Source: Berberis thunbergii (Eukaryota > Streptophyta > Magnoliopsida > Ranunculales > Berberidaceae). From it: DNA of 64,000 bases. The first letter of the stretch is position 1. Every line of letters begins with the position of its first letter. The position numbers and the translations under genes were made by a program. Location of the stretch: contig QNQO01000818.1 in assembly GCA_003290165.1 (NCBI GenBank), forward strand, positions 248,001 to 312,000, written 5' to 3'. This document shows positions 29,853 to 41,655 of the stretch, piece after piece. Under the pieces are notes generated by a model. The model was not told where the DNA came from, made no database searches, and saw nothing but the letters and a program-made list of their open reading frames with translations.

Positions 29853-30265
29853 TAAATGTCACAAATTCAAGTTAATGAATCAGAGATAAATGAAAATACA
29901 CCATTTTATAACAAGATACACCATTGATCGAAAGGCTAAATATACTGCTCTAGTACAAAATGATTTTTGATTTATCTATAAATTTTTTTTTTTAAAATAC
30001 AATTTTTTAATTCAGATTATTTATTTATATTATTTTTATTCCAAAGTACCATTCTGTTATTTACTTAACACTCCTACCAAACATTCTCATTCTTCGTTAA
30101 ATTTTTCAATATATAATTTGGAGGTAGCAATTTCATCTTCTAGCAATAAGGCTGGATGCCTTTTTTTTGTTAGAGTTGTAAGCTTAGAAATTGAGTCAAA
30201 CCTCTCATAAATTGCCCTCATATCAGGAAGAAGAAATAATAATAACTAAATTAACTAATATGTTG
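29853..30265. repeat. Expansin-upstream block, copy B
   Basis: The block starts TAAATGTCACAAATTC, the exact right flank of the Helitron insertion, and matches copy C at 35758 onward. Similarity continues with gaps through the expansin promoter, gene and 3' flank. A further short direct repeat (ATCCACTTGATTTTAGGATA) occurs at about 30312 and 30363. Confidence 0.8.
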
Positions 30266-30589
30266 CCAAGTGGAAGAACACTTGTTCAACCTGAATGGCT
30301 TAGGAAAGAATGATCCACTTGATTTTAGGATAATAATTAGGATGGTTTGGGAAAATAGCTTGATCCACTTGATTTTAGGATAATAATTAGGATACTTATC
30401 TGTTTAAACTAAAATGTATGATTCATACTAACAATCGTTGGAGTAAATATACCAATACACTTATCCATGAGTTTAGGTAAAAACTACATAATTGTAGCAT
30501 ACTTTGTCAAAATACTTAATATAGTACCCATATCTCAATCTTTGAAAATTTCACTCAATTTTAGGAAAAAGAATGAACTGAATGACAAC

Positions 30590-30597
30590 TATATAAA
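30590..30597 (+). promoter_or_regulatory. TATA box of expansin copy B, with leader intron downstream
   Basis: TATATAAA is conserved with expansin copy C. The transcribed leader would include the CACTGAGAATTTAG region. A leader intron is predicted at 30723-31109 (GAG|GTAAGA to CTGTAG|GAAA), just 4 bp before the ATG. Confidence 0.65.
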
Positions 30598-31113
30598 CCA
30601 CTGAGAATTTAGTGTACAAAATATCACAAACTCGAGGTTTTCAATCTCAAGTTGTAGGGTTTTCAGTCTAAGTTTCAAGTACGCGACACAACACATTCAA
30701 TTCAAGTTAATCATTACTTGAGGTAAGAACAAAGATTATCTTTGTCCTTCATGCCATTAAGCATGACATATTACTCGTCATTTATATCACTCTTCATATA
30801 CCACTCGGCACCTAAAAATTTCCAATAAACCTTAGTTTTACAAATTAGGTCAAAGTCTTCTTCTATTGCTACAACAATGTTGTAGTAAAAAAGTAAAAAT
30901 TCTAAAATTTCAGGAGGAAGGAATTCTTCCTAGTATTTTGGTTTTCGTTCCTCGGGTTAGCCAATGGAGTACCAGCTTAGTGGTATGTCTGTAACGGATG
31001 AAATCACAGGTCCAAAATTTGAACCATCTCGGGGTCAAGTGATTAAAAGAAAAGAGAATTTATGTTCATATTTTCTTAAATACTCAATTGGTGTTGCTTC
31101 ATTCTGTAGGAAA

Positions 31114-32143
31114 ATGGACTTTCATTGGTTCTCTATAATGGTGGTTTTCACCATGTTGAGAAGTGTTCATGGAACTAGTGGGTGGAGTAATGCCCATGCT
31201 ACTTTCTATGGAGGTGGTGATGCTTCAGGCACAATAAGTAATTCTTCAAAAAAAAATCCATCTCATTTTATCACTTCATTTGATTAACCATTTTAAGATC
31301 TTCTTGTTCTAACATTTTGAAGAAATTTTTTTTTTCGGCAGAGGGGGCTTGTGGGTATATAAATGTTTTCAAAGAAGGCTATGGAATTTACACTGCTGCA
31401 TTGAGTAAAGCACTCTTCAACGATGGGAAAACTTGTGGGGCTTGTTATGAGATAAAATGTGTGAATGACCCCGAATGGTGTCTCCCCGGATCTATTACGA
31501 TCACTGCTACCAATTTGTGCCCACCAAATCCTAGTCTCCCAAGCAATAATGGAGGATGGTGCAATGAACCCCTCAAGCACTTTGATCTTTCTCAACCTGT
31601 TTATGAAAAGATTGCCAAGTATAAGTCTGGAATAATCCCTATTGAATACAGAAGGTAAAATTTAAAAATAAAAAGTTACAATACCATTTCTCTTATTTTT
31701 CCTGAAAATGAAAAAAAAAAAATCAATTTACAAAATACCCATTTCTTGAGAAAATGTTCATATTAACAATACCATATATCTTTGATATTTCTAATTGTTT
31801 TTTTGTATGTTGTAGGGTGGTATGCAGGAAGAAGGGAGGGATCAGATTCACCATGGTTCCTATTAACCAGGACTATCTAATCCTCATAACAAATGTTGCA
31901 GGGGCAGGAGATGTTGTTGCAGCCACCGTAAAAGGATCAAAAACTGGTTGGCAATCCATGTCAAGAAACTGGGGCCAAAATTGGCATACTCCGACTAATA
32001 TGAAAGGCCAATCTATGTCCATCAAGGTGACCACAAGCAATGGACTCTCTGTGATGTCGAAAAATGTGATTCCTTCAGACTGGCAATTTTGGAAAACCTA
32101 CACTGGAAATCAGTTCAAGATCAACCCATATAAACACCTTTGA
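31114..32143 (+). CDS. EXPA: Alpha-expansin, tandem copy B
   Basis: Three exons: 31114-31237, 31342-31654 and 31816-32143, 254 residues, the usual alpha-expansin length. The start is the ATG right after the leader-intron acceptor; it begins a signal peptide of about 20 residues ending SVHG. The mature protein opens with [20 protein letters not shown]. The six-strand barrel domain (family-45 endoglucanase-like) has the conserved cysteines and HFD at 121-123 within [12 protein letters not shown]. The C-terminal CBM63 domain has [13 protein letters not shown]. Expansins loosen cell walls non-enzymatically in the apoplast at acid pH. Lys42 precedes GACGY where many members have Gly. The gene is intact and differs from copy C at about four residues. 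Confidence 0.95.
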
Positions 32144-33079
32144 TTCTAAAATTAGCCTAGATTTGATAGTCTTTTTTTGACTGATTTTAGTGGTTTAGGG
32201 GATATTTTTAGTGAGTTTAGCTAGTATAATTAAGTAGGGTTCCTCTATATTTTGATGGAGCTCTCTAGCAGTAGCATAAAAAGAAGAGTTTTGGGTGGGT
32301 GTCTGAGGGGCTAAATTTGGCTGAGGTGAATTTGGAAAATGTTAATGTTAGTCACCCAACCAAAGTAGCTTCTCCTCTCTCTTTGTAGTTCTTGTTATTA
32401 TCATGAAAAGGAAAAGTTTCCATGATCAACTTGTGGTTTTGTGAGTGTTGTGTGTGAACAATGGTTGGCATTTTTTTTTAATCCATGTTTGAATTTTGTC
32501 AAAGGCATTTAATTAGTTCTAGAATCCATTTAAACATTTGCTCACTCTTAAAACACTAACTTAAGGCTTATCGGAGCACTCTATCTTTATCGAGATTGAA
32601 AAATTGTCGAGATGGGTTGAGCTTGTAATCTTTTTATAGACTTGTTTTTTGACACCTTTACAATGTCTTGGTATTCCTTGATATAGGGATGATTCCCCTT
32701 ATATCATGTTTCCCTTCTTATCTTCAATAAAAATATTCCTCTTTGGCAAAAAAAAAAAATATTTGCACAATAGCCTTAGCCAAAGAAAATATAACTCAAT
32801 TTACAAAAGCGAGGTAGTAAATGTAATTTTTTGACTTTAGGGGAGAAATTGTAATTATTGATCGACTTTAAGTGTAAATGACTACTAACTTTCTAAATTG
32901 TAGAAAATATCAAAAATTCACTTTTATCAAAATCTCGAATTTTGATTTAATGGACGTATGCACCATTACCTGCTCGCTTTGGGAACAATCATAATTAAAG
33001 CGGTTCTAATTCGATCTCAGTTTACACTATGCAAAATTTCCTCATTCTCTGTGCAATTACCAATAAACTTGATCACCTC
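32144..33079. other. Expansin 3' flank, then anonymous DNA
   Basis: Homology with the copy C 3' flank (37696-38045) continues to about 32575 and marks the right edge of the duplicated unit. A poly-A run ends near 32759. From 32760 to 33079 I see nothing specific. Confidence 0.65.
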
Positions 33080-34830
33080 GCTCGCAACTTCTAGTGGAAT
33101 AGTGCGATAGACAACAAAGCCAAACACATATGTACTTGAGATCGGATTTCTTTGCCTTGTCAACTAGGAGAGCTCAACATTCATTCCACTAGGAATAAAA
33201 ATCTTGCCCTAATGGCAAAAAACATGTGGCAACCATTTCCTTCCCGCACAACATTCGTGTTATCCAACTCAAGGCTATTTATTTCAACACAAATAACATT
33301 TTTCAAATTTCCATAGCTTCTTCCATCACCTCCTTTGCTTGGAGAGACAATCTCATAGCTCTAGCCAAATGTAACACCATCTCATCTGGCAATTTCTTTC
33401 TAGTGATCATATAGACCTCTGGAACGATTGTTGGGTCATGCCTAAATTTCTTATGGCAGAATGCATCCCTGCACCTTTAACACTGAATCTACCTACCACC
33501 ATTCAAGATTTGTGGCTTACCTCTTATGACCAGGAGATCCAGCGGAGCACGGGATTAATCAACTTCATTTTCCCTGATTCGGTGGCCAGAGATATTCAGG
33601 ACATTTAGAATAAGACCTTCGGACTGCCCCGATAAACTGATATGGCTATTTGACAAAAAACAATTTTTTTCCAGTCAAAAGTACAACTCAAGCTTACATT
33701 AAAAAAACAACTTGAAAGCTCCACTTCCAACCAACCCCCTATCACCACTTGTGTTCAACATCTCAGAGATATGTAGAGAATCAAAGCTACTCATGTGCCC
33801 TTTTCTTGCTTTGAAAAATCAGTCAAAACATTATCCCTACGATGACCAATCTGGTTAGACTTCACACGCCTATTGAGGACCAGTGTACTTTCTGCCAGAA
33901 ATGCACAAAGGATGTTATGTTACTCATTTCTTATTCCTCTGCCCGGTCATTAACCATTTATGACAACCTTCCCCTATTCAGATTGATTGGCTTAATGATA
34001 ATTTTAGCACACCTTCAATTTCCCTCTTTTTCACCTTTATGTGGGGCTGGTTAAAGATAAAATGCTTTCTTAATTCATAGCTGTTATTCAAACAATTTGG
34101 CAGATTCACAACAATTGTGTTTTTCACAAAACTAAATTCTACACACATTGCTCATTTCCCCCTTCCATCACAACTGGACCTCCTAGCACAAACAATGGTT
34201 TACCAATGATACCCCCTTCAAATCACTTTGGCTCCCATACCAGGATGGCGGATGATAGGTTCATATCTATTCACCATATTCTGGAAACAACCACAACAGA
34301 TGGTCAATCTGTTCCATCCACCACACGAGCTGAACCCACTACTACTTTGGCCCCCTTACTGAGGTTGCAATCACTAGAATTGAATTGACTCATACCCCAA
34401 TTCCAATCAGCTAGACATCATAGGCTTAACTTCAGATATTTTAAGCATGGATCCATTCCCCTATTTTGGACACTGACACGATTATTGTTACTTATGATGC
34501 CAGTTTCTTTAACGCATCTAAACAGTGAACGGGAGGTGTGTTGGTGGTGAGTGTTCATGGTACGGTTCTGGCTCGCGTTGCTTGTTTGATCCTCGAGAGA
34601 GTGCTGAATAGCACTATGATGGAATGCCACGCAGCTGTGGCAACTTTTGTTGATTCAAGCTCGACATTGGAAGACATGACTTCTTTTGGGAGATTCCGCG
34701 ACGCTCCAATGCTTTTACTTCTTTTGGGAGATTCCGCGACGCTCCAATGCTTTTTGCAAGAAGAATGGTAGGAGATTGCGAATGTCGTGTGTTGAGCGTG
34801 GCGTCCTCTTATTAGAAACATTCAGCTTCT
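33080..34830 (+). pseudogene. LINE (non-LTR retrotransposon) 3'-end remnant
   Basis: Broken plus-strand frames retain features of plant L1-type elements. One is a zinc-binding reverse-transcriptase tail (EDQCTFCQKCTKDVM, about 33875-33925). An RNase H-like segment follows (TGGVLVVSVHGTVLARVACL, then MMECHAAV, about 34528-34640). Stops and frameshifts interrupt every frame, so no product is expected. The left boundary is uncertain. Confidence 0.6.
34679..34754. repeat. 38-bp perfect tandem duplication
   Basis: Positions 34679-34716 repeat exactly at 34717-34754, near the 3' end of the LINE remnant. Confidence 0.9.
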
Positions 34831-34904
34831 TCTTAATTTGAATAGTTTTTAGATTTGTAAATTTATTAATAGATACCTCAACTTCGATGTTCATAATTTA
34901 GCAA

Positions 34905-35757
34905 CTGCATTAGGACAACAATATTGCAACAAAAAAGCAAGCTCATCAGTCATCACACATACTTCCTTCAAGTGTTATAAAATTTCACTTGTTTTTATTC
35001 TTCCAATATGGAAATAAATTCTCATCAATCTACCATTCACTTATCCTCACTCGAGTTTCACCATTAGAGCAATGGAAGGAAGAAAGCTGATCACATCACC
35101 TCTCCATGCCTTCAAAGTAGAACAACCAAAAGCCATAATAAACTCCATGCACTCATCCATGGCAAACCTTTGCTTGCTTTACTCCAGTCTACTACCATCT
35201 CTCCAATCTCTACTAAAATGACACCAACACTTCACCATTGACACTAGTACGTCTTCATTTCCAAGCTCATTCTCTCCTTCATTTGGTTATTCACCCAAGC
35301 TTTTCGATACTTACTTTCAACTTCATAGCAAATCAATTGGCAAGTTATAATTTGTTTTCTTGATTGGCCTATGCCATTAACTTAGGCAATATAAGAAATA
35401 TCGCAAACTGTGGATGCCAAGGGGCTTGTTAGGATGAAGTTATTGAATTCTCTAAACAATGACATTGAACCTGTAGATTCTTGTTTGAAATAGCACCCAA
35501 ATGTCTTCGCGCAAGCTTTATTTCAACTACTTTTGTCAAAAGTGATCAAAGTAAATGTGTACACGTTTAATACATATAGAGTTTTACTTCGATGAATGTT
35601 TACCAGTTGCAATTCAATGGAATATATGGATCAGAGCCAATAATTGATGTTCAAGATGCGCGTTTCATGAAATCATGAAAAATAATAATGATTGTCAAGA
35701 ATGAGTAACACTAAACTACATTACCAACACCACCATCAAAATCCATTTTGTTATAGA
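34905..35757 (+). pseudogene. Duplicated gene fragment of unknown identity (copy C, with internal extra segment)
   Basis: Matches copy B (26095-26547) at both ends. An ATG at 35072 opens a frame reading MEGRKLITSPLHAFKVEQPK and stopping after about 49 codons. Relative to copy B there is about 400 bp of extra DNA (about 35180-35590) in the middle. Whether it was inserted here or lost from copy B cannot be told. The end (35757) is the intact Helitron target site. Confidence 0.45.
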
Positions 35758-36165
35758 TAAATGTTACAAATTCAAGTTAATTAATGAATCAAAGATAAAT
35801 GAAAATATAGCATTTTATAAAAAAAACAAAATACACCATTGATCAAAAGGTTAAAAGTACGGCTCTAGTACAAAATGATTTTTTATTTATCTACAATTTT
35901 TTTTCTAAAAAAAGACACATTTTTTAGTTAGATTATTTATTTATTTATTATTATTACAAAGTACGGTTATTTACTTAACACTCATACCAAACATTCCCAT
36001 TCTTTGTTAAACTTTTCAATATATAATTTGGAGGTAAGAATTTCTTCCTCCGGCAAGAAAGCTTGATGGTTTATTTTTAGAGTTGTAAGCTTAGAAATTG
36101 AGTCAAAGCTCTCATAAATTGCTCTCATCTCTGGAAGAAGAAGAAATAATAGATAAATTAATTAA
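35758..36165. repeat. Expansin-upstream block, copy C
   Basis: Matches copies A and B. Here it is continuous with the gene fragment on its left, showing the arrangement before the Helitron inserted in copy B. Confidence 0.8.
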
Positions 36166-36431
36166 TTTGTTGCCCTCAATTAAAAGTGGAAGATCTTGGT
36201 CACTTGGTCAACATGAATGGTTTGGGAAAGAATGGTACCTTGATCCACATGATTTTAGGATAATAATTAGGATGCTTTTACAACTATATTAATCTGTTCG
36301 GCTCTTCCTCTTTTGTACACTTATCCATAACTTTAGGATAATACTTTGTCAAAATACTTAATATAGTACCCATATCTCAATCTTTGAAAATTTCACCCAA
36401 TTTTAGGAATAAAAATGGACTGAATGACAAC

Positions 36432-36439
36432 TATATAAA
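36432..36439 (+). promoter_or_regulatory. TATA box of expansin copy C, with short leader intron
   Basis: TATATAAA and the flanking CACTGAGAATTTAG match copy B. The predicted leader intron is only about 116 bp (36557-36672), against 387 bp in copy B. The difference is a block of about 270 bp present only in copy B. Confidence 0.65.
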
Positions 36440-36676
36440 CCACTGAGAATTTAGTGTACAAAATATCACAAACTCAAGGTTTTCAATCTCAAGTTGTACA
36501 GTCTAAGTTTCAAGTGAGCAACACAACACATTCAATTCGAGTGAATCATTACTTAGGTAAGTACAAGAAATTTGAACCATCTCGGGGTGGAAGGGGTCAA
36601 GTGATTAAAAGAAAAGAGAATGTATGTTCATATTTTTCTTAAAAACTCAATTGGCGTTACTTCATTTTGTAGGAAA

Positions 36677-37695
36677 ATGGACTTTCTTTGGCTCTCTATA
36701 ATGGTGGTTTTTACCATGTTGAGAAGTGTTCATGGAACTAGTGGGTGGAGTAATGCCCATGCTACTTTCTATGGAGGTGGTGATGCTTCAGGCACAATAA
36801 GTACTTCTTCAAACAATAATCCATCTCATTTTATTAACCATTTTAAGATCTTCTTGTTCTAACATTTTGAGGATTTTTTTTTCCTTTTTTTTTCGGCAGA
36901 GGGGGCTTGTGGGTATATAAATGTTTTCAAAGAAGGCTATGGAATTTACACTGCTGCATTGAGTAAATCACTCTTCAACGATGGGAAAACTTGTGGGGCT
37001 TGTTATGAGATAAAATGTGTGAATGATCCCGAATGGTGTCTCCCCGGATCCATTACGATCACTGCTACCAATTTGTGCCCACCAAATCCTAGTCTCCCAA
37101 GCAATAATGGAGGATGGTGCAATGAACCCCTTAAGCACTTTGATCTTTCTCAACCTGTTTATGAAAAGATTGCCAAGTATAAGTCTGGAATAATCCCTAT
37201 TGAATACAGAAGGTAAAATTAAAAAAAAAAAATTTACAATACCATTTCTCTTATTTTTCTTAAAAATTAAAAAAAAATCAATTTACAAATACACATTTCT
37301 TGATAAAATTTTCATATTAACAATACCATATCTTTGATATTTCTAATTGTTTTTTGGTACGTTGTAGGGTGGTATGCAGGAAGAAGGGAGGGATCAGATT
37401 CACCATGGTTCCTATTAACCAGGACTATCTAATCCTCATAACAAATGTTGCAGGGGCAGGAGATGTTGTTGCAGCCACCGTAAAAGGATCGAAAACTGGT
37501 TGGCAATCCATGTCAAGAAACTGGGGCCAAAATTGGCATACTCCAACTAATATGAAAGGCCAGTCTATGTCCATCAAGGTGACCGCAAGCAATGGACTCT
37601 CTGTGATGTCGAAAAATGTGATTCCTTCAGACTGGCAATTTTGGAAGACCTACACTGGAAACCAGTTCAAGATCAACCCATACAAACACCTTTGA
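36677..37695 (+). CDS. EXPA: Alpha-expansin, tandem copy C
   Basis: Exons 36677-36800, 36900-37212 and 37368-37695 are the same lengths as in copy B (124, 313 and 328 bp), encoding 254 residues. The signal peptide begins [11 protein letters not shown]. The family-45-like domain with HFD at 121-123 and the CBM63 domain are complete. Seen differences from copy B are H4L, F6L, A65S and one Thr to Ala in the C-terminal domain. The introns are also alignable, so the duplication is recent or has been homogenised. The predicted role is cell-wall loosening in the apoplast. Both copies look functional. Confidence 0.95.
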
Positions 37696-38370
37696 TTCTA
37701 AAATTAGCCTAGATTTGATAGTTTTTTTAGACTGATTACAGTGGTTTAGGGGATTTTTTTTTAGTGAGTTTAGCCAGTTTAATTAAGTAGGGTTCCTCTA
37801 TATTTTGATGGAGCTCTCTAATAGCATAAAAAGAAGAAGAGTTTTGGGTGGGTTTGTGGGGAGCTAAATTTGGCTGAGGTGAATTTGAGCAAGAGTTTTA
37901 TGTTATTATTATTAAAAAAAAGTTGTCAATGTTTTGAATTTTGTCAAAGGCATTTAATTAATTAATTAATTAATTAATTGATTCTAAAATCCATTTAAAC
38001 ACTCATCAACTCTTAAAACACCAATTTAATGCTTATTGGATTAACGTAATATCCTTAGCCAAGGATTTAATATCATTGCCACCAATACCCTTAAAATTTT
38101 CATATTCTTATTTTCTCTGATGAATAGTAGTCAAATTTAACTAATTGCCCCTCTAAAATTTTGCTATTCGTTTCTTGCCCCTCTGCTTTGCCCCCTGCCC
38201 TGTGTGAACTGTGAACATCTCGGCTCCGCCCCTACTTTGGAATGTAATATATGATCTGAGGCACAAAGCCCAAACTCCCTGCTCCATAAAAAGTTCACTT
38301 GTGAACTAAACTATTTATTTGGGGCATTTGTTTTTTTTAGCCATCAACAATTAACCTATAATTATTTATT
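37696..38370. other. Expansin C 3' flank, TTAA microsatellite and anonymous DNA
   Basis: Homology to the copy B flank runs to about 38045. An (ATTA)n microsatellite lies at about 37950-37980. The rest shows no gene. Confidence 0.6.
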
Positions 38371-38542
38371 TAGTAGGAAATCGTGTTTTGTAAACATGTT
38401 TTGCAACCAGAATGATGTGGCATTGTTAGAGGAGTTTTTTACAACTTTGAGATACACATAAAATCTTTGAGAATTTCATCATTTTTTTCGGATCATGACA
38501 TGTCATACTGGTTGCAAAACATGATTGTTAAAACTTGATTTC
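38371..38542. mobile_element. MITE, family 2
   Basis: The inverted ends carry TGTTTTGCAACCAG and CTGGTTGCAAAACATG. The centre matches the copies at 12.3 and 49.1 kb (GAGATACACATAAAATCTTT). The nearly identical 9-bp flanks TTATTTATT and TTGTTTATT suggest a Mutator-type target duplication. Confidence 0.7.
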
Positions 38543-38775
38543 TTAACATTTTTGTTTATTTTTTAATTCCTATGCCATCAGGGGCGGAACTGCATAGTGG
38601 TGGGCACCCTACCCCCAAATTCTCAAACTTTGCTTTGTACATTTGCAATTTATGTAGCAGCATGGTAAAAACTAATGAAAAGTTGTGTTGTATATTACTT
38701 GAAACTAGCTCTTGATTAGACTTTAAACATTTATAATGTAATTTGGGGTCGAATAATTCTATTTTGGATGTTAGG

Positions 38776-39313
38776 GTTTTTGAATTTGCCAAAATATTTT
38801 ATCGGTTTAGGGTTTTTGTTTAAATATGCATAAAGATGTTCGACTCATTTTTTCTGATATGATCGGCATGTCTCATTGTTTTGAAAATTATTAAAGATGT
38901 GAAATATCTTATACGTATTTTTAATTATAAAATATATATTTTAAAAATTTTAGCGCTTTCATTGATTATTGATTTTCTTTGCAAGATTTTCAAAAATGCA
39001 TTTCAGTGATACTAAGTTTTTCAAAATTTGACAATAATGTAGATAGTTATGATAATTTTCGTTTTGTTAAAAGGAAAACACAATATTTTCTCTCTCCGCC
39101 ACATGTATGTTCCACTAACTTTTTAAAAAAAAATTCATTACCCTACATGTTTTATATTTACAAATATGTCATCATAGGAAATGAATATTAACCCTCAAAT
39201 TCAATACATTTCCCAACTTTCAATCATAACCATCTTTTATCTCTATCCTTTCAATTTGACTTTCTCCCCGACAGCATTGAATAGTAAAACATTAATCTGA
39301 ATTGTAATATAGA
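38776..39313 (-). mobile_element. Helitron-like element, copy 1 of a head-to-tail array (3'-truncated)
   Basis: Shares with the copies at 39314, 40988 and 57724 the stretches AAGATG..GACTCATTTTTTCT, TTTAGCG..TTTCATTGATTATTG and TCTCTCCGCCACATGTA. It ends GTAATATAGA at 39313, which on the minus strand is a 5' TC end (TCTATATTAC). The left part before 38776 is unrelated, so the minus-strand 3' terminus is missing. Confidence 0.65.
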
Positions 39314-40987
39314 CTAGAGTATGTCTCGTGCTGTTGGCACTCCATATAATTTTATTTTTGCTAAATATTTTGTTTAGAACACCTCTATCACTATTCCCAA
39401 TTTCGCTATCAATCACTATTAAAGTGTAAACCTATTCTAAGGTAAAAATATAAATTATAAATTTGAGGGATAGACTCAGTAAAATTTGAATCAGTTGGGG
39501 GAAATTTTTAAACTCCGAGAATGAGTTATCCCCCAATCTTTGAATTCGCCAAAACATGAAGTTTATGATTTTTATTTAAATATGCATTAAGATGTCTGAC
39601 TCATTTTTTTCTAGTATGATCGGTCCGTCTCATTGCTTTGAAAATAATTAAAGACGTGAAATACATTATACGTATTTTTAATTATATATATATATTTAAA
39701 ATTTTAGCGTTTTCATTAATTATTGATTTTATTGGAAAGATCTTCAAAAATGCATTTCAACGATACTAAGGCTTTACTTTGTACACTGTAAAAGAATGTA
39801 TAATGCAAAAGTTTATTGTGGTTACATAAAGTTTGGTACTTGGTTAACTTTACGGAAAACAGTTATTGGAATTTGGTTTCAAGAACTTTGCATCTCTTAG
39901 TTATAAAATTGTGCAAAACTTTACGACACAATCTCTCATATTAATTTGCAAAACTCTCATCATCACCTCTTACTCAAATTCTACTCCCAATTCTATAAAC
40001 ACCACCATCTTCACAACTACCGCTATTGCCGCCACTACAACCACCTTACCATAACCATCACAACCACTGCCGGAGCTGCCACCACTGCCATTGCCACCAT
40101 CATAGTCACTACCACCGCCACCGCCACCACCATAACAAAACCATCACAACATCGTCACCACCATCACCGACACCTCCACGATTACCACTACCATAACGTA
40201 CTCACCAAAACCACCACCAACTTCACTAGTACTACCATAATTGTAAATTGTCCTCACCGCCATGATCACCACCACTATAGCATCATCGCCACCATTGCAA
40301 CCACAACCACCACCAACAACAACACAACTATGACCGCTACCACCCATACCCCATCCTTATATTCATTGAACCACCATAGCTTAACCACCACTATTTTAAC
40401 AATCACCACCTTTGCCACTACTACCACCGTCATCGCCCACATTCGCAATCAACATCACCACAACCACAATCACAATCACCGTCACCATGACCAAGCCACA
40501 ATTACAACTACTACCATCATTACCACCACCCACAATCACTTGTCCGATTTGCATCGATTTTCTCTAATTACTACAAAGTGCTCGTAAAATGATACGTTGC
40601 AAACCAATGCAAAGCAAATTAATGCATCTGCATCAACTTGCAAAATACATAATTTTATAGTGTACCAAGTGAAACCTAAGTTTTCCAAAATCCAACAACG
40701 ATGTAGATAGTTATGATAATTTTCATTTTGCTAAAAGGAAAACACAATATTTCTCTCTCCGCCACATGTACATTCCACCAACTTTTTTCAAAAGTTTTTC
40801 ATTATTTTTTCCCTTTTACTTGTTTAATATTTACCAATATGTCATCATACAAAATGAATCTCAGCCCTCAAATTCAATAAAATTTTCAACTTTCAATCTT
40901 AACCATCTTTTATCTCCAATGCTTATGATTTGACTTTATCCCAGTCAGCAGTGACTAGTAAAACACCTATCTGAATTGTAATATAGG
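39314..40987 (-). mobile_element. Helitron-like element, copy 2, holding a trinucleotide tract
   Basis: Starts CTAGAGTATG on the plus strand (minus-strand 3' end CTAG). A hairpin, GTGC..GCAC, lies about 10 bases in, and the element ends GTAATATAGG at 40987. It directly abuts copies 1 and 3, so the CTAG and TC-type ends touch. Core sequence continues across about 39770 and 40670; between these lies DNA absent from the other copies, including the CAN tract. Confidence 0.7.
39946..40587 (+). repeat. Degenerate CAN-trinucleotide tract (ACC/ATC/CAC), open reading frame
   Basis: About 640 bp built almost only from CAN-type triplets, with very few G on the plus strand. It is open in one frame for 213 codons and would encode a Thr/His/Ile-rich low-complexity chain. 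The open frame is explained by composition, since CAN triplets cannot form stops in that phase. I do not regard it as a gene. The surrounding DNA is Helitron core. Confidence 0.7.
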
Positions 40988-41655
40988 CTAGCATATTACC
41001 CATGTCGTTGGCACTCCACATATGTTTATTTATTTTTAATTTTAATTATCATATGTTGGACACCCACATCACCATTCTCCCATTGCCCTCAATTAGTTTA
41101 ATAAGATATCATATTTTAGAATACTAATTTTTTTTAGAGTCAAACTCGGTTAAAATTAGAATCAATTGAATGTTCGGAGTCATTGTTTGAATGTTCCATA
41201 AATATTCGTCCGTTTCTTTGAAAAATATTATACTTAGGCATAAAAATCTTTAAAATACTTGCAAGTTTTAAAGATAAAATACATATTTTAAAATTTTAAG
41301 CGTTTGTATTAATCATTGGCTTTGTTAGAAAGATCTTCAAAATTGCATTTCAATGATACCAAGTTTATCAAAATCTCACAACTACATAAATAGTTATAAT
41401 AGTTTTCATTTTGAAAAAAAAGCACAATATTTTCTCTCTCTTTCACATGTACATTCCACTAACTTTTTTCACAATTTTCTTTACCCTTCTACATGTTTTA
41501 TATTTACAAACATGTCATTGTAGAGAATAATGAATCTCAACTATCAACATCTTCCCAACTTTCAATCCTAGCCATTTTCTTATTTCCAATTTTCATTTTA
41601 TATTTGTCTCAGTCATTAATGAATAGTAAAATACTTATGTGAATTGTAAGATAGA
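40988..41655 (-). mobile_element. Helitron-like element, copy 3
   Basis: Begins CTAGCATATT, with the GTTGGCACTCC hairpin half preserved, and ends GTAAGATAGA before an AT microsatellite (41656-41677). It is more diverged than copy 2 and lacks coding capacity. Confidence 0.6.

Noticed and set aside
39946..40587. 213-codon Thr/His-rich ORF as a gene
   Set aside because: CAN triplets cannot make stops in that frame, so the length is expected from composition. There is no start context or domain.
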